NCBI GenBank assembly: GCA_002284615.2
Contig: MU069796.1
Location: forward strand, 7,598 to 34,692
Reading direction: 5' to 3'
Source: Dunaliella salina
Taxonomy: Eukaryota > Chlorophyta > Chlorophyceae > Chlamydomonadales > Dunaliellaceae
DNA: 27,095 nt
The position numbers and the translations under genes are program-made. Every line of letters starts with the position of its first letter. Position 1 is the stretch's first letter. Shown piece after piece: positions 1-9,571 of this stretch. A model generated the notes under the pieces. It had not been told where the DNA came from, did not search any database, and was given only the letters and a program-made list of their open reading frames with translations.

Positions 1-64
1 GGGTGGAGTTGCTGCCTTCAAGGGGGAGAACTAAAATGCCATTAGGGCAATTGAGTTGTGTTTC

Positions 65-97
65 ATATAAGGATATCCTATACAAGGATCCTTATAT
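65..97. repeat. Short inverted repeat
   Basis: ATATAAGGAT at 65-74 is exactly complementary to ATCCTTATAT at 88-97, giving a 10-bp stem with a 13-nt loop. AT-rich and of unknown function. Confidence 0.55.
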
Positions 98-167
98 CCT
101 GTGTGTATACCTGTACCTTAGTCCTTCTCCTCCATCTTCCAATATTTTCAGTTTCACTCTTCAACTC

Positions 168-196
168 GCCTCAGGCTTAATTTTCAAGCCTGAGGC
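168..196. repeat. Perfect 11-bp inverted repeat
   Basis: GCCTCAGGCTT (168-178) pairs perfectly with AAGCCTGAGGC (186-196) across a 7-nt loop. It would form a stable hairpin in RNA from either strand. No adjacent T-run or gene end shows a terminator role. Confidence 0.65.
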
Positions 197-449
197 ACAC
201 TTCCTCCCTTGTTGTTGCTGGTGTTTATCCTGCCCTTTCCTTTCTTTGCCTGGCAAGTTGTCGAGTTTAACTGTAATACACCATCCTCACACATCTCACA
301 ATTCAACCAAAACAGAATTGTCTCTCGCAGTTGGAGTGTGTCCCACCTGTAGGGCAATAAGAACTGCAGCTAGCTTTGCTCAGAGAACAGTAATTTTTGG
401 CCCATTTCTTCATTGTTTCAGATGGAAATAAGTGTTTCATGTTTCTTTC

Positions 450-530
450 AGGAGGAGCTAGAGGAAGGAGGTTGGCCTGGGGATGTTGGAATGGTAATCC
501 CAGGCCTCCCTCCCTCCTGTAGCTCCTCCT
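450..530. repeat. Long imperfect fold-back, about 33-bp stem
   Basis: The arm at 450-482 (starting AGGAGGAGCTA) is largely complementary to the arm at 498-530 (ending TAGCTCCTCCT), with a few mismatches and a loop of about 15 nt. Length and geometry resemble a small-RNA precursor or a tiny fold-back element. No terminal duplication was identified, so the class is open. Confidence 0.6.
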
Positions 531-2131
531 CAAAAAAAATATGAGACATACTCAAATTATTGAAACGATCAGTCACCACCGGTCAGACATGGCAACCGTC
601 TCCTGGAAATGTGGATGTGGAGCAAAGAAACAGCTGACGTTTTGTAAACTGATAGAATGATCCCTGAATATCGTCATATGGGAATCCACTGAGTCGTTGG
701 AGTGTAAAACTTTCAGAGGGAAATTAGGCAAGGACAGTGGCATGGTCAGAGTAACAAGTGAGCCACTGCATGTATCCTTTTCTGGTCCATCCCATCTGGC
801 TGGAGAGGTGCACAGAAGCAGTTGGGGTGGTTGTGCTCGTGATTGATGACAGGGTTTGCATGACTAGGTAGTATATGAATTCTTCATCTTAGTCAGGGTA
901 GGAAAAGGAAAAGCTTGTGAATTTGGTCCCAAATGTGTTAGAGTTGGCCCCAAAACCCTGTCTCGAGCAAGGGGGCTCCAGTATGCTTTGACATGCCACA
1001 GTCAAGCGAGCTTGCAAACTTTTCATAGGCAACCAGTGCATAGCGCGCGAGGGCTGTACGGATATGTGCTGGTGTTTGTGAAGTTTGGGACCCTTTTTGA
1101 TTTCTGATTGCCTTTTCAAACATGGGATGTGTCCCTGTAGGAAAGGCCAATAATCTCTGTTGCTTCATTTTGAACAGGGGGTTGTATGGAGGTGTGCAGG
1201 CCAGCTTGCCTGGCTGTAGTGCGCCTGGCTGTAGTATGCTTGGAGCAGGATTTATAGGCGTTCAAGGACAATTCCTGCACATTTCCCTTTGATATCAGTG
1301 CTTCTGTAGATGCTCTGTGGATCCCTTGACAAGTAAGGTCGTCCGGGAAAGGCATGTTTTCCGTATGCGTTTTGATGTCAGAATTTGCAAAGCATATCAG
1401 CTGCTTCCCAAGTTAGGTGCTAAGTGACATCAATCATATTTCTTCTTCTGCCAGTGAGGTCCTACCTTCTTTTTGGAATTTTATAAGGCCAGCGCATGAA
1501 GGTGAATCCCAATTAGAGCTCTGCTCTGCCTGAAGGCACTGTGATGGGGTGCAGAGGTTGTGATGAAGCAGGCATTTTCGTTGGCAAATGCATAGGCATG
1601 TAGCACATTGAGGCATGTCACTAAAATTTTGCTCTTCAAGGAGATGTTCCACGCTGGTAGGGTTCCAGAAGATTTGGCAGGTACCATCTTCTTCTTCTTG
1701 GCTCCTGGAGAATTGCTCAATGTGGGCTATTCTGAGGCATATGTATATTTTTTTTAATGGGCAGTTCTCAAGTATCATTGGCTGCCATTCAACCTTAGAT
1801 TGTGATTGTCAGTGTGCGGGTGAGGTACCTTCAGGTACCTTTCATTTTTGTTGGAGAATTTGCCAACCCAGGATGGCTCGAATTAGAAAGTTGTACTTCA
1901 AGGCATTGTGGATGGCATGAGAGCCCTGGAGCTGAGCATGCCACTTTTTTGTGGCCCCCTAGTTTTTATTTTTTTCATGTGTTCTATTTCCAACCAGGAA
2001 ACCCCATGAATTGAATGCCATGCTCACAACAAAACTGCATGTTCTGTGATAGCAGTCAGGCATTGCTAACACACAACAGCCCCCATAGTGACAACATGGT
2101 AGACTTTGCAAACAACTCCAAGGAGCAGAGA

Positions 2132-2905
2132 TCACTCTGAGAACAATCCTCTTGGGCGCGGGTGGGATGATGATCTGTACTGGCCCAAACCATTGATCAA
2201 TTCAGAAAACAAGGATTGGCCTGCACAGCTCTACCAACATATAAAAAAAAAACTCCATGCATATCCTGTACAATTTGCGCACACTCTTACCTCTACCAGA
2301 CATGCCATCGAAAACAAAATATCCATTATAATCCTGGTGACCTGGAGCCGTGTGCTCTCACAAGTCCGCTGGACTCACATTAACTTTCCTCATACCTTTT
2401 AGAGAGGGAGACTTGCTGCACTTTTGTCCCATGTGTCTCCTTTTCCTTAATTGATGCAAGGAGTGCTTTCACTGCCAGGGTATTTTCTCTCTTCCTTTTC
2501 CTTTCAAAACAAGTCGGTCCATGTGATGTGAATACATGCGTGAAGAAAGGCCTCCTGCTTCGCCACTCAGGTGGTCCGTCATACCTGATCATCCTGTGTT
2601 GCGTCCGCCTGCTGCTGCAGCTCCTCCATGCTGCTTCCTGCGTCATCCGCTGCGTTCTGAGGAGCACTGGCTTCCGACGAGGATGCACTGTCCACACTGA
2701 GGCCTGCATCCTTGAAGGCAGCTTTCTGCCCTAGAATCACAATCTGCAGGCACAAAGCAGATGAGCGGTGCGCTGTTGGACGGCACCCACAAAAACGATC
2801 CCTCTGCCTCGATTGGCGACACCTTGCTCTTTCCCATTGGCTTACTTTCGTCGTCGAAAGTATGAGGTATAGTATCACAAAGTGCACAGGGCACACTCGC
2901 GCCAT
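2132..2905 (-). CDS. Small four-exon gene, predicted secreted or membrane-anchored protein, 116 aa
   Basis: Function not recognised. Predicted exons on the minus strand are 2905-2846, 2743-2585, 2333-2291 and 2220-2132, ending in TGA at 2132-2134. Phases match at all three junctions (0, 0 and 1) and introns of 102, 251 and 70 nt have GT and AG ends. The start is the ATG at 2905, which opens a hydrophobic 20-residue leader, MARVCPVHFVILYLILSTTK, exactly encoded by exon 1; an upstream in-frame ATG at 2956 would add 17 residues. Residues 21-73 are acidic and low in complexity, rich in Ser, Ala, Asp and Gln, with MEELQQQADATQDDQ near the end. Exon 3 encodes DYNGYFVFDGMSGR and the C-terminus is Ser/Arg/Pro-rich. 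A second open frame exists across exon 3, so the 3' half is less certain than exons 1-2. The gene lies head-to-head with the plus-strand gene at 3124. Confidence 0.5.
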
Positions 2906-3123
2906 CTCGGAAGGCAAAGGAAGGGAGGGAATGCGGGAAGGCCCTACACAACCCAAGTCATATAAACTACTAATATGTTTAATGACCCTATCAAAAATTC
3001 TGTAGACGGCAATTCAAGAAAAACGTAGCGTATTTTTGGGAATCGATCCGAGGCTGTGTCTTCCAAACGTCAACACAAACAGAAGAAGAAAGAACTTATG
3101 TGTTCATAGTGGTTAGGCGCAAG
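2906..3123. promoter_or_regulatory. Shared intergenic promoter region of a divergent pair
   Basis: Only 218 bp separate the two start codons at 2905 (minus) and 3124 (plus), so both promoters must lie here or overlap the 5' ends. A TATA-like CATATAAA at 2959-2966 reads TTTATATG on the minus strand, about 55 nt from the minus start. It could also serve the plus gene with a longer leader. No transcription start can be proved from sequence alone. Confidence 0.45.
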
Positions 3124-3693
3124 ATGCGAACCCGAGGCATGCTCAAAAGAGCTTGCATATTCGCGTTGGTCGCGCTGACTCCCTCTGTGAGTCTCTTATT
3201 CTTCCTACACCTCTTGCTGTCAAGCAGAGCTGTTGGGTCCTTAATATAGTTCCCCCTTTCCCCTTTTGCAGCCTGCATTTGCAGCACACGTGGTTGAGAG
3301 TACCGAAGGACCAGGTGAACAGGCAAGTTGTGATGCGAGATGAAAGGATGGTGCTATACGCGAATGCGAGCGGAAGTGGATCTTATGCACGCCCTCGTTC
3401 ATCATCCCAGACGTCTCGCAGAGCGGCCCATGACGTCTCAAATGCCTTGCACTGTCCCACAGAGTGCGCAGGACAAGGCTCAGCTTGGAGTGCAGGCCTC
3501 TTTGAGCAAGCTCAATGACATCATCCAGGCGCTTTCCCCCAAGATCGGAAGTGCGCGCCACTTAAGCGAAGGTGACACTTTGGTTGAGTACGTGTGCTTT
3601 TGGGATGAAGATCAATTTCAAATCCAGATGCAGGCTCGGGGAAAGCAGCATAAGCAGAGCATGCATGAAATAAAAGAAAGAAAAGCAGCATAA
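3124..3693 (+). CDS. Small three-exon gene with N-terminal signal peptide, about 125 aa
   Basis: Function not recognised. Exons are 3124-3186, 3272-3314 and 3422-3693. Intron 1 (85 nt) starts GTGAGT and ends in a strong pyrimidine tract before TTTTGCAG; intron 2 is 107 nt. Codon phases fit at both junctions. The first two exons together encode a textbook signal peptide: basic start (MRTRGMLKRAC), hydrophobic core (IFALVALTPS) and an A-x-A type cleavage site, SPAFA followed by AHVVES. The mature part includes an amphipathic stretch, LGVQASLSKLNDIIQALSP, that looks helical. The end is uncertain: either the frame runs to TAA at 3691-3693, or a donor at 3572 (GTGACA) leads to an exon not found. 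The read-through tail is Lys/Gln-rich and overlaps a direct repeat. Export from the cytosol or targeting to the thylakoid lumen are both possible. Confidence 0.55.
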
Positions 3694-3719
3694 GCAGGGC
3701 GTGCATGAAATAAAAGAGA
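3641..3719 (+). repeat. 40-bp direct repeat over the predicted stop codon
   Basis: Two copies of a sequence containing GCAGCATAAGCAG and TGCATGAAATAAAAG start near 3641 and 3681, with a fainter third copy to about 3739. Because the period is not a multiple of three, CATAAG is read CAT-AAG in the first copy but supplies the TAA stop in the second. Confidence 0.7.
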
Positions 3720-4970
3720 AAAAACTACATAAACAGAGGAAACTTGTTATCAGAAAAAGGAAAAGGAGGCACATTGGCTCCGAAGAGGCATGAGTCCCCC
3801 TCACCAAAATGGTAAGGAACAAAAAGGCTGTGGGGGCCTCGAGGGGTACTGGAAGCACTGGTTTTGGAACCTGGTCGTGAGGGGGATTTCTGTTTTGGGG
3901 TGCGCACATTGAGGCAACAAATTTGGGCGTACTAAAAAGAATGGGCAAACTTGGTGGAACATTGGTGATCTATTCCTACTTATTTGAATTGGTTAAGGGC
4001 ATGCTTGGTGTTACACTTTCCACCGACATCAAGGAGAATAGTTTGAGGAGTAACAGCGCTAATAGGCTTAATAAGGGCTGCATGCTGCTGATGTGCCGCT
4101 TTCAGCTGATGTTCAGGCCTTGTTTCAATCAAGTGCATGCGTTGTTGGTCAGCATTCAGGGTTATGATAAAGTTTCCTCACGCTGCTAACTGTGCTAGGG
4201 CTCTGTGTGGTTCTAGACCTTATGTGTGGGACTTGCTGTTAGTTTCAGCGCTGACTGTCGGGTCTTTCCTTAATGTACGCTGGCTGTGTCCAGCGTAGAC
4301 TTTAACTTTTCACTTTTACCAAATCTAAAATGCAAGTCATGAGCAGGAAAAGAAAAACGGTTAGAAGTCGGTTTAGTGTTGTAAGGGGTAACCAAGGTAG
4401 CACTAGGTTGGCTGGAGGTGTGGGAAGAGGTCAGGTGGGAAGAGGTCATGTGATGTAGTTCTATTTGAGTTGTGGGCAGGGTTATAAAGTTGGCGATGAT
4501 CATCACTTCCGATGTTTGCATTGACCAGGCCTGCTCCCCAAGGGTTTTTGCTTAGAGCTTTAGTGATCATCCTGCCATGACCATGGCGTTTGGTTTTCAT
4601 GTCAGAAATGGTATGATTTTAGCAACCTGAAAGAAGTGTTTTGTCTAACTAATGATGACAGCCTAGGACAGGGCATAAGGGGTGGTAGTATTTTTTGAAG
4701 CAAGCCACACATTTTTGGTTGTATGTGCCTAAGCAATTTTGTAGGTGAGCTAGGGGGTGTGGTGCAAGAGTTGAGGATGTGCCTGCAACATCCTCTCTGT
4801 TATCCCCCAGGCTAACCACAAGTACTGCCAGCCATGCAAATGTTCAAAAAGCCAAAAAGTGAGGAGTTTTTGCCCCACAGGATTTCTAGCAAACTGAGTA
4901 TGCAGAGCAGTTGATATTGATACATTGATCACTTTCGCATCAGAAAAAGTGAGGATGAGGTGTTCCAGGT
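3694..4970. other. Gene-poor stretch, possible 3' UTR of the upstream gene
   Basis: No supported coding exon. A TGTAA at 4380-4384 matches the usual green-algal polyadenylation signal and is the first I found on the plus strand after the stop at 3693, so much of this could be a long 3' UTR. TACGCTGG (4276-4283) and CCAGCGTA (4290-4297) form a perfect 8-bp hairpin with a 6-nt loop. The minus-strand open stretch at 3562-3948 is pyrimidine-rich low complexity. Confidence 0.3.
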
Positions 4971-5662
4971 GAGCCAGGAGCGTATTTCCAAGCCGCGGGG
5001 CGCCCGAGGCCAGTGGGCCGAGGGCCGCCCCAGCGGCGGACCCCCACTGCCGCTGCGTTATTTCCAAGCCGCGGGGCGCCCGAGGCCAGTGGTTCCAAGC
5101 CGCGGGGTGCCCGAGGCCCGTGGCCGAGGGCCGCCCCAGCGGCGGACCCCACTGCCGCGTCGCTAAGAAGTCGGTCGCGGCCTGGATTTTTTCAATTTTC
5201 GATTGATTCTATATTAATCAAACGTTCTCCTTTTAAACTTCTTACGGTCACAGCAAATGGGACGCTTGGCCCCTGTTGCGCATTGCGTGCTTAAATTTAT
5301 TTTGTTGAACTCCTTAATATCCGAATACTTGAAACAAATTAACGCAAACGTGCACGCAACACGCCTGTTTGGAGGACTGAGTTGCAGTGGCAGCAGCCAA
5401 GGACCTTCAGCACTTGAACAATAATATATCTCCTTTCTGCCTGCATAATCACATCCAGCCAGAGCTCCACCCCAGTGTGCATAGGTGCATGCTCAGGCCC
5501 CTGTCTTGTGCCCTTGTAGAAGGCTGATTCCACCCTCTGGTACTTGTGCACAGAAATGCAGCATTTTACACCCTTATTGATGCTGTATAAATACTTCTTG
5601 TAATTCTGCTTGCACAGTTTTGCTTCAGCTGACTGATGCTGTGTGCTCCGCGTAGCTGTTGG

Positions 5663-5704
5663 CCCCGCGGCTTGGCACTCCCTGTGTGTTTCCAAGCCGC
5701 GGGG
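5663..5704. repeat. Perfect 13-bp GC-rich hairpin, first copy
   Basis: CCCCGCGGCTTGG (5663-5675) and CCAAGCCGCGGGG (5692-5704) are perfect complements with a 16-nt spacer, CACTCCCTGTGTGTTT. It marks the start of the GC-rich block of each repeat unit. Confidence 0.8.
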
Positions 5705-6146
5705 CACCCGAGGCCCGTGGGCCGAGGGCCGCCCCAGCGGCGGGCCCCCACTGCCGCAGGCCTTCGCAAGCGGTGTATAACCGGATTCTTTCTAATTTTG
5801 ATAGCTTTTTTATGTAATAAACATTCGCCTTTTAAAATTCTTACGATCACAGCAAATGCAACGCTTGACCCTGGTTGCGTTTAACATGCTTAAACTTATT
5901 TTGTCAAACTTTTTAGTATTCGAATATTTAATACAAATTAACATAAGCGTGAACGCGACACCCCTGTTTGGAGGACTGGACCCTTAAGCAACAGTATATC
6001 TTTTTTCTGCCTGCAGAGTCACATCCAGCCAAAGCACCACCCCAGTGTGCATACCTGCATGCTCAGGCCCCTGTCTTGTGCCCTTGTAGAAGGCTGATTG
6101 CACCCTCTGGTACTTGTGCACAGAAATGCAGCATTTTACACCCTCA

Positions 6147-6281
6147 TTGATGCTGTATTCCTTAGCCAAATACTTCTTGTAATTCTGCTTGTTGATGCTG
6201 TATTCCTTAGCCAAATACTTCTTGTAATTCTGCTTGTTGATGCTGTATTCCTTAGCCAAATACTTCTTGTAATTCTGCTTA
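6147..6281. repeat. 45-bp unit in three tandem copies
   Basis: Copies begin TTGATGCTGTATTCCTTAGC at 6147, 6192 and 6237. On the minus strand each encodes the 15-residue block KQNYKKYLAKEYSIN, so the expansion keeps frame. The corresponding segment of the first large unit (about 5576-5615) has one shortened copy lacking nine bases. Confidence 0.85.
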
Positions 6282-6331
6282 CACAGTTCTGCTTCAGCTG
6301 ACTGATGCTGTGTGCTCCGCGTAGCTGTTCG

Positions 6332-6373
6332 CCCCGCGGCTTGGCACTCCCTGTGTGTTTCCAAGCCGCGGGG
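6332..6373. repeat. Perfect 13-bp GC-rich hairpin, second copy
   Basis: The same arms as at 5663-5704, CCCCGCGGCTTGG (6332-6344) and CCAAGCCGCGGGG (6361-6373), with the same 16-nt spacer. A third, damaged copy lies near 6733-6770. Confidence 0.8.
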
Positions 6374-6775
6374 TGCCCGAGGCCGAAGGCCGAGGGCCGC
6401 CCCAGCGGCGGACCCCCACAGCCGCGTCGCTAAGAAGTCGGTCGCGGCCTGGATTTTTACAATTTTCGATTGAATCTATATTAATCAAACGTTCGCCTTT
6501 TAAACTTCTTACGGTCACAGCAAATGGGACGCTTGGCCCCTGTTGCGCATCGCGTGCTTAAATTTATTTTGTTGAACTCCTTAATATCTAAATACTTGAA
6601 ACAAATTAACGCAAACGTGCACGCAACACGCCTGTTTGGAGGACTGAGTTGCAGTGGCAGCAGCCNACAGTTCTGCTTCAAGTGTGCCTCCTGCAGCTGA
6701 CTGATGCTGTGTGCTCCGCGTAGCCGTCGGCACCCCGCGGCTTGGCACTCCCTGTGTGTTTACAAGCCGCGCAGG

Positions 6776-7794
6776 TAGCAGGTAGCAGGTACCACGTGAC
6801 TAGACGCGGCGCGCTTGGCTCTTAAGANGGTATTTGGGGGTCTTGTCATCGGCAGTTTTAATTTTTATTCGGACACTCAAAGTACTTAGGAAGGCCTCTG
6901 TGACCTCACAAGCGCCATAGCAGATGCAACGCTTGACTCTGTTTGCTTCTCGTGAGCTTGTAACCTTATGGGGACACTATTCACAACCTTAATGTAGGAT
7001 GAAAATAATTGGAAGAGGACCCGGCAATGATTTCAGGTGATGGAATTTTTTAATCGGAAAATTAAAAAAAAACNCCCCCCCTTCCCCCCCCCCCCATCCC
7101 ACCGTGTTCCTCAACTAAAGTTGAAAGATTAAACTTAAATCAAACATGAATAGCACCATGAATGGTTAACTCAAGGAGAGCAGCACCCTAAAGTTCAAGT
7201 TCGTGATAACCACCCTCTTCCAAATTCGCACGATTGCTTAATGTCGAATTCAATGCATAAATTTTAGTAATGTTTAATAGCTGTATTTAAGCAAGGTTTA
7301 GGAAAAATGCCTTGTCTTCACAGTCCTCTTCGATGGAGAGCATTAAATTAATTAATTAATTTACAGTGCCAGCGCGGCTTGTCAGGTAACTGCACTATTT
7401 ATTATTTTTTCTATTATAATCTGCAAGCTCAGGGCAGGGTGTTGCCAGCATTTCATTTCCGGGGGTGAGCCAGGCCGTGGCAGGAGCAGCAGGCAGCTGC
7501 TGTTGGCCCTCAGGAGTGCAGCTTGGCATCCTCTGGCACTGAGGACGTGAACCTTTTCACCGGGAGGTCTAACTGTCCAATACGAAATGTCACGAAATGA
7601 AAACGAAGTGTAAATTAATGAATATTCCAGGAAGTGGTAGAATTTGGGAAGATGGCGTAGAAGCAGCAGAAGATGGGCAGCAAGAGATGGTCAACTTCTG
7701 ACGATGCCTCTTTGGCCTAGCCTGCCGCAAACGTGAGCCATGCCAGTGAAAGACGAGAGCAAGCCCATGCCAGTGATGAGGGCTGCACGACTAG
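6776..7794. other. Low-quality and AT-rich stretch without gene
   Basis: Contains single N at 6829 and 7073, a poly-A/poly-C run (about 7062-7096) and a short (ATTA)n tract near 7348-7362. A faint remnant of the upstream repeat tail is visible near 6900-6960. About 7450-7550 is GC-richer but has no recognisable product. Confidence 0.35.
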
Positions 7795-8625
7795 TTGGAC
7801 CACCTTTCTGTGCTGAAGTTGATACACATTGTGACGCCGGCGCTACAGGCTGGGCAGGTTTTCTGGGAAAATATTCAGCTTAAGTCCTTTCTGCCGTTGA
7901 TTCACAACAAGTCTGTTCAACTTTTCACTGACAGTCATGATGCCACTTCTGTACGCTCCAAAGGCAGCTCTGAAGCCCTGCTCGACAAACAGGGCTCAAC
8001 ATTTTTACTTTTTGTCCCGCACAAGGCATTGACTTTCAACCTGTCTGGATTCCACGCTCTCTCAATCAGCAAGCTGACGCTCTTACCCACTTCGAAGGCG
8101 AACATGGTTGGAAGCTAAGCCCCATCATCTTTTCTCAATAGCACAAAAGTTGGGGGTCTTTTTCTACTGACCGCTTTGCCAGCCATGTCAATTACTAGCT
8201 CCCAGTCTTCAACTCTTTGTTCTGGTGCCCCAACTCCAAGGGCACGAACGCCTTACATCAGACTGACTGGCATAAGAACTTTAACCGGTGTAACCCCCCC
8301 TTCCATCTCATTCCCAACATTTTATCAATTCTGAGAAATACACCAGCTCAAGCCGCAATTGTTCCTCCTCTCTGGCCTGACAGACCTTGGTGGCCATTAC
8401 TTTCGCTCTTGTGTACACACGGGACAGCTGCACCCCATGGTTGACCAACCTGTACCCGTGCCAGGCCTGCTGCTCTGCCAAGGCCACAGCAACAAGCTAA
8501 CTGTGCGGAAGCTGGCATTCCAGCGGCCTTTCAGCAACCTCCCAGCGGCTTTTGCACCACTGGTACGAAGTGCATTTTGCACCACACGAGATTATGTTGC
8601 TAAATTGCGAAGTGGTAAGAAGTGA
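7795..8625 (+). pseudogene. Decayed DIRS-like retroelement fragment (RNase H and following domain)
   Basis: The first open stretch (7795-8118) looks like the RNase H part of a retroelement polymerase: VQLFTDSHDA carries the Asp of a T-D-S core, followed by KGSSEALLDK. The next stretch, in another frame from about 8163, has STDRFASHVN, FNSLFWCPNSKG, HQTDW, NPPFHLIPNIL and PLWPDRPWWPLL, matching the D-R-F-A ... F-N-S ... P-G ... D-W ... N-P-P ... P-x-W-P-x-x-P-W-W series that follows RNase H in DIRS-type elements. Reading breaks at a stop near 8116, an in-frame TAG at 8196-8198, and a second frame change near 8400-8440, after which GLLLCQGHSNKL continues. The reverse-transcriptase core and tyrosine recombinase were not found, so this is a 5'- and 3'-truncated remnant. 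Family assignment is from motif memory. Confidence 0.6.
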
Positions 8626-9349
8626 TACAAAGTGTAAAAAAAAAAATACCCCTGTCCGAAGTAATCCCACACCTTCGGTATTTGTTTCACTTCGTAAGAT
8701 TTCGTTTTTTGGCCAAATAATTAAGTAATCTACGAAGTAATCCCACACCTACGGTATATAGCGGCATATCCTTACCTTGCATAGCTTTTTTTTTTTCATT
8801 CTTCCGCGTTGAAAACCTGATGACTTCCTGGTTTGGCAGTTGAAATGTTGTCTCGGCAAAGTGATGGTCACTTTTCTCACACTTTGCCTCATTTGCCTCT
8901 CTGGTTACCTACAGTCTTAGGGCTTCAGTGCTCACGCTCTCCTAGAGCCTCGTTCCAAAATATTTCATTTATGGGCCAAACAATCTATTAATGTGTGAAG
9001 TAATCGTGTACAACTTTATAGTACGTTAACTTATAACTTCGGTTCAGAGTTCCAAGTTGGGAACACAACCTTCAGGCAGATAGTTTGGCTGCTCGGTGTG
9101 TTGAGAAAGCCACAAGTCCAGTACTTTGTTTCCTGATTTAGTTTTGATTAACAACAGCTCATTGACAACTTCCTGCATGCTGGCCGTTTGTTTGATGTCC
9201 AACATTATTCATTGCAGAGGTCCAAGGATCGCGAAGCAATTTTTCAAGAAATATGCGTCCGGCAGTTTCAAATGCTTTCTGAGAACACCTCATCCATCCC
9301 TCCAAACTGTATGTGCTCCAGTCCGAGAATTCATTAGACTAAAAGGAAG
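8626..9349. other. Stretch without recognised gene, downstream of the ELIP gene
   Basis: No supported exon. A short motif, CGAAGTAATCCCACACCT, occurs near 8657 and 8734; the first copy is a small hairpin (CCGAAG / CTTCGG). A related GAAGTAATC piece lies near 8998. These may be leftovers of a small non-autonomous element. The plus-strand open stretch at 9126-9485 has no recognisable motif and runs into the ELIP 3' end in antisense. Confidence 0.3.
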
Positions 9350-9571
9350 GCAGCAAGTACCTAGCAAAGGAGCGCATGCTTGTCAAATTAAGCCCAAGCC
9401 CATTTGTGCAATTTGTAAGCTGCTTACAGCACAGCGGTGCCCTAGGAGAGCTCATTCATATCAGGGGAAAGTAGCAAGTACCTAACAGGAGCGCACGCAT
9501 ATCAGGTTGGAAATCCGAGCCCATGTATGTGGTTCGCAGGCTGCTTACAGCAGAGCAGTGCCCTTGAAAAG
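9350..9571 (-). repeat. Duplicated ELIP last-exon end and 3' flank
   Basis: Two degenerate copies of about 110-125 bp lie at about 9350-9452 and 9471-9571 (AGCAAGTACCTA, GGAGCGCA, CTGCTTACAGCA(C/G)AGC, GTGCCCT). The right copy holds the end of the predicted last ELIP exon; the left copy lies downstream on the minus strand and is a broken duplicate that keeps CTGCTGTAAGC-like sequence, including a TGTAA that could act as a polyadenylation signal. Confidence 0.6.

Larger units (their letters stand above)
1..2131. other. Stretch without recognised gene
   Basis: I could not assemble a convincing gene here. The longest open stretches (minus strand about 889-1168 and 1434-1778, plus strand 1615-1920) have no family motif that I recognise, and no chain of exons with matching splice phases was found. 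They could be decayed mobile-element sequence, but nothing shows that directly. The first 530 bases carry three fold-back structures, listed separately. The left edge may cut an unseen gene. Confidence 0.4.
4984..6775. repeat. Tandem array of about three ~0.6-kb units with GC-rich hairpins
   Basis: Each unit has a GC-rich block beginning CCAAGCCGCGGGG (4988, 5058, 5097, 5692, 6361), an AT-richer tail containing ACAGCAAATG (G/C)(G/A)ACGCTTG and CCTGTTTGGAGGACTG, and a middle segment with CAGTGTGCATA and CTGTCTTGTGCCCTTGTAG. Units are spaced about 600-670 bp. A partial fourth copy follows the N at 6666 and a diverged piece of the tail lies near 6900-6960. The middle segment is open on the minus strand in two copies (about 5990-6364 and 5339-5707) and shares peptides such as GVKCCISVHKYQRV and SAFYKGTRQGPEHA, but I recognise no family. 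Substitutions between copies mostly change amino acids, so current coding function is doubtful. Confidence 0.75.

Noticed and set aside
1434..1778. 114-codon minus-strand ORF, possible mobile-element relic
   Set aside because: No catalytic or zinc-binding motif that I can name and no flanking element structure.
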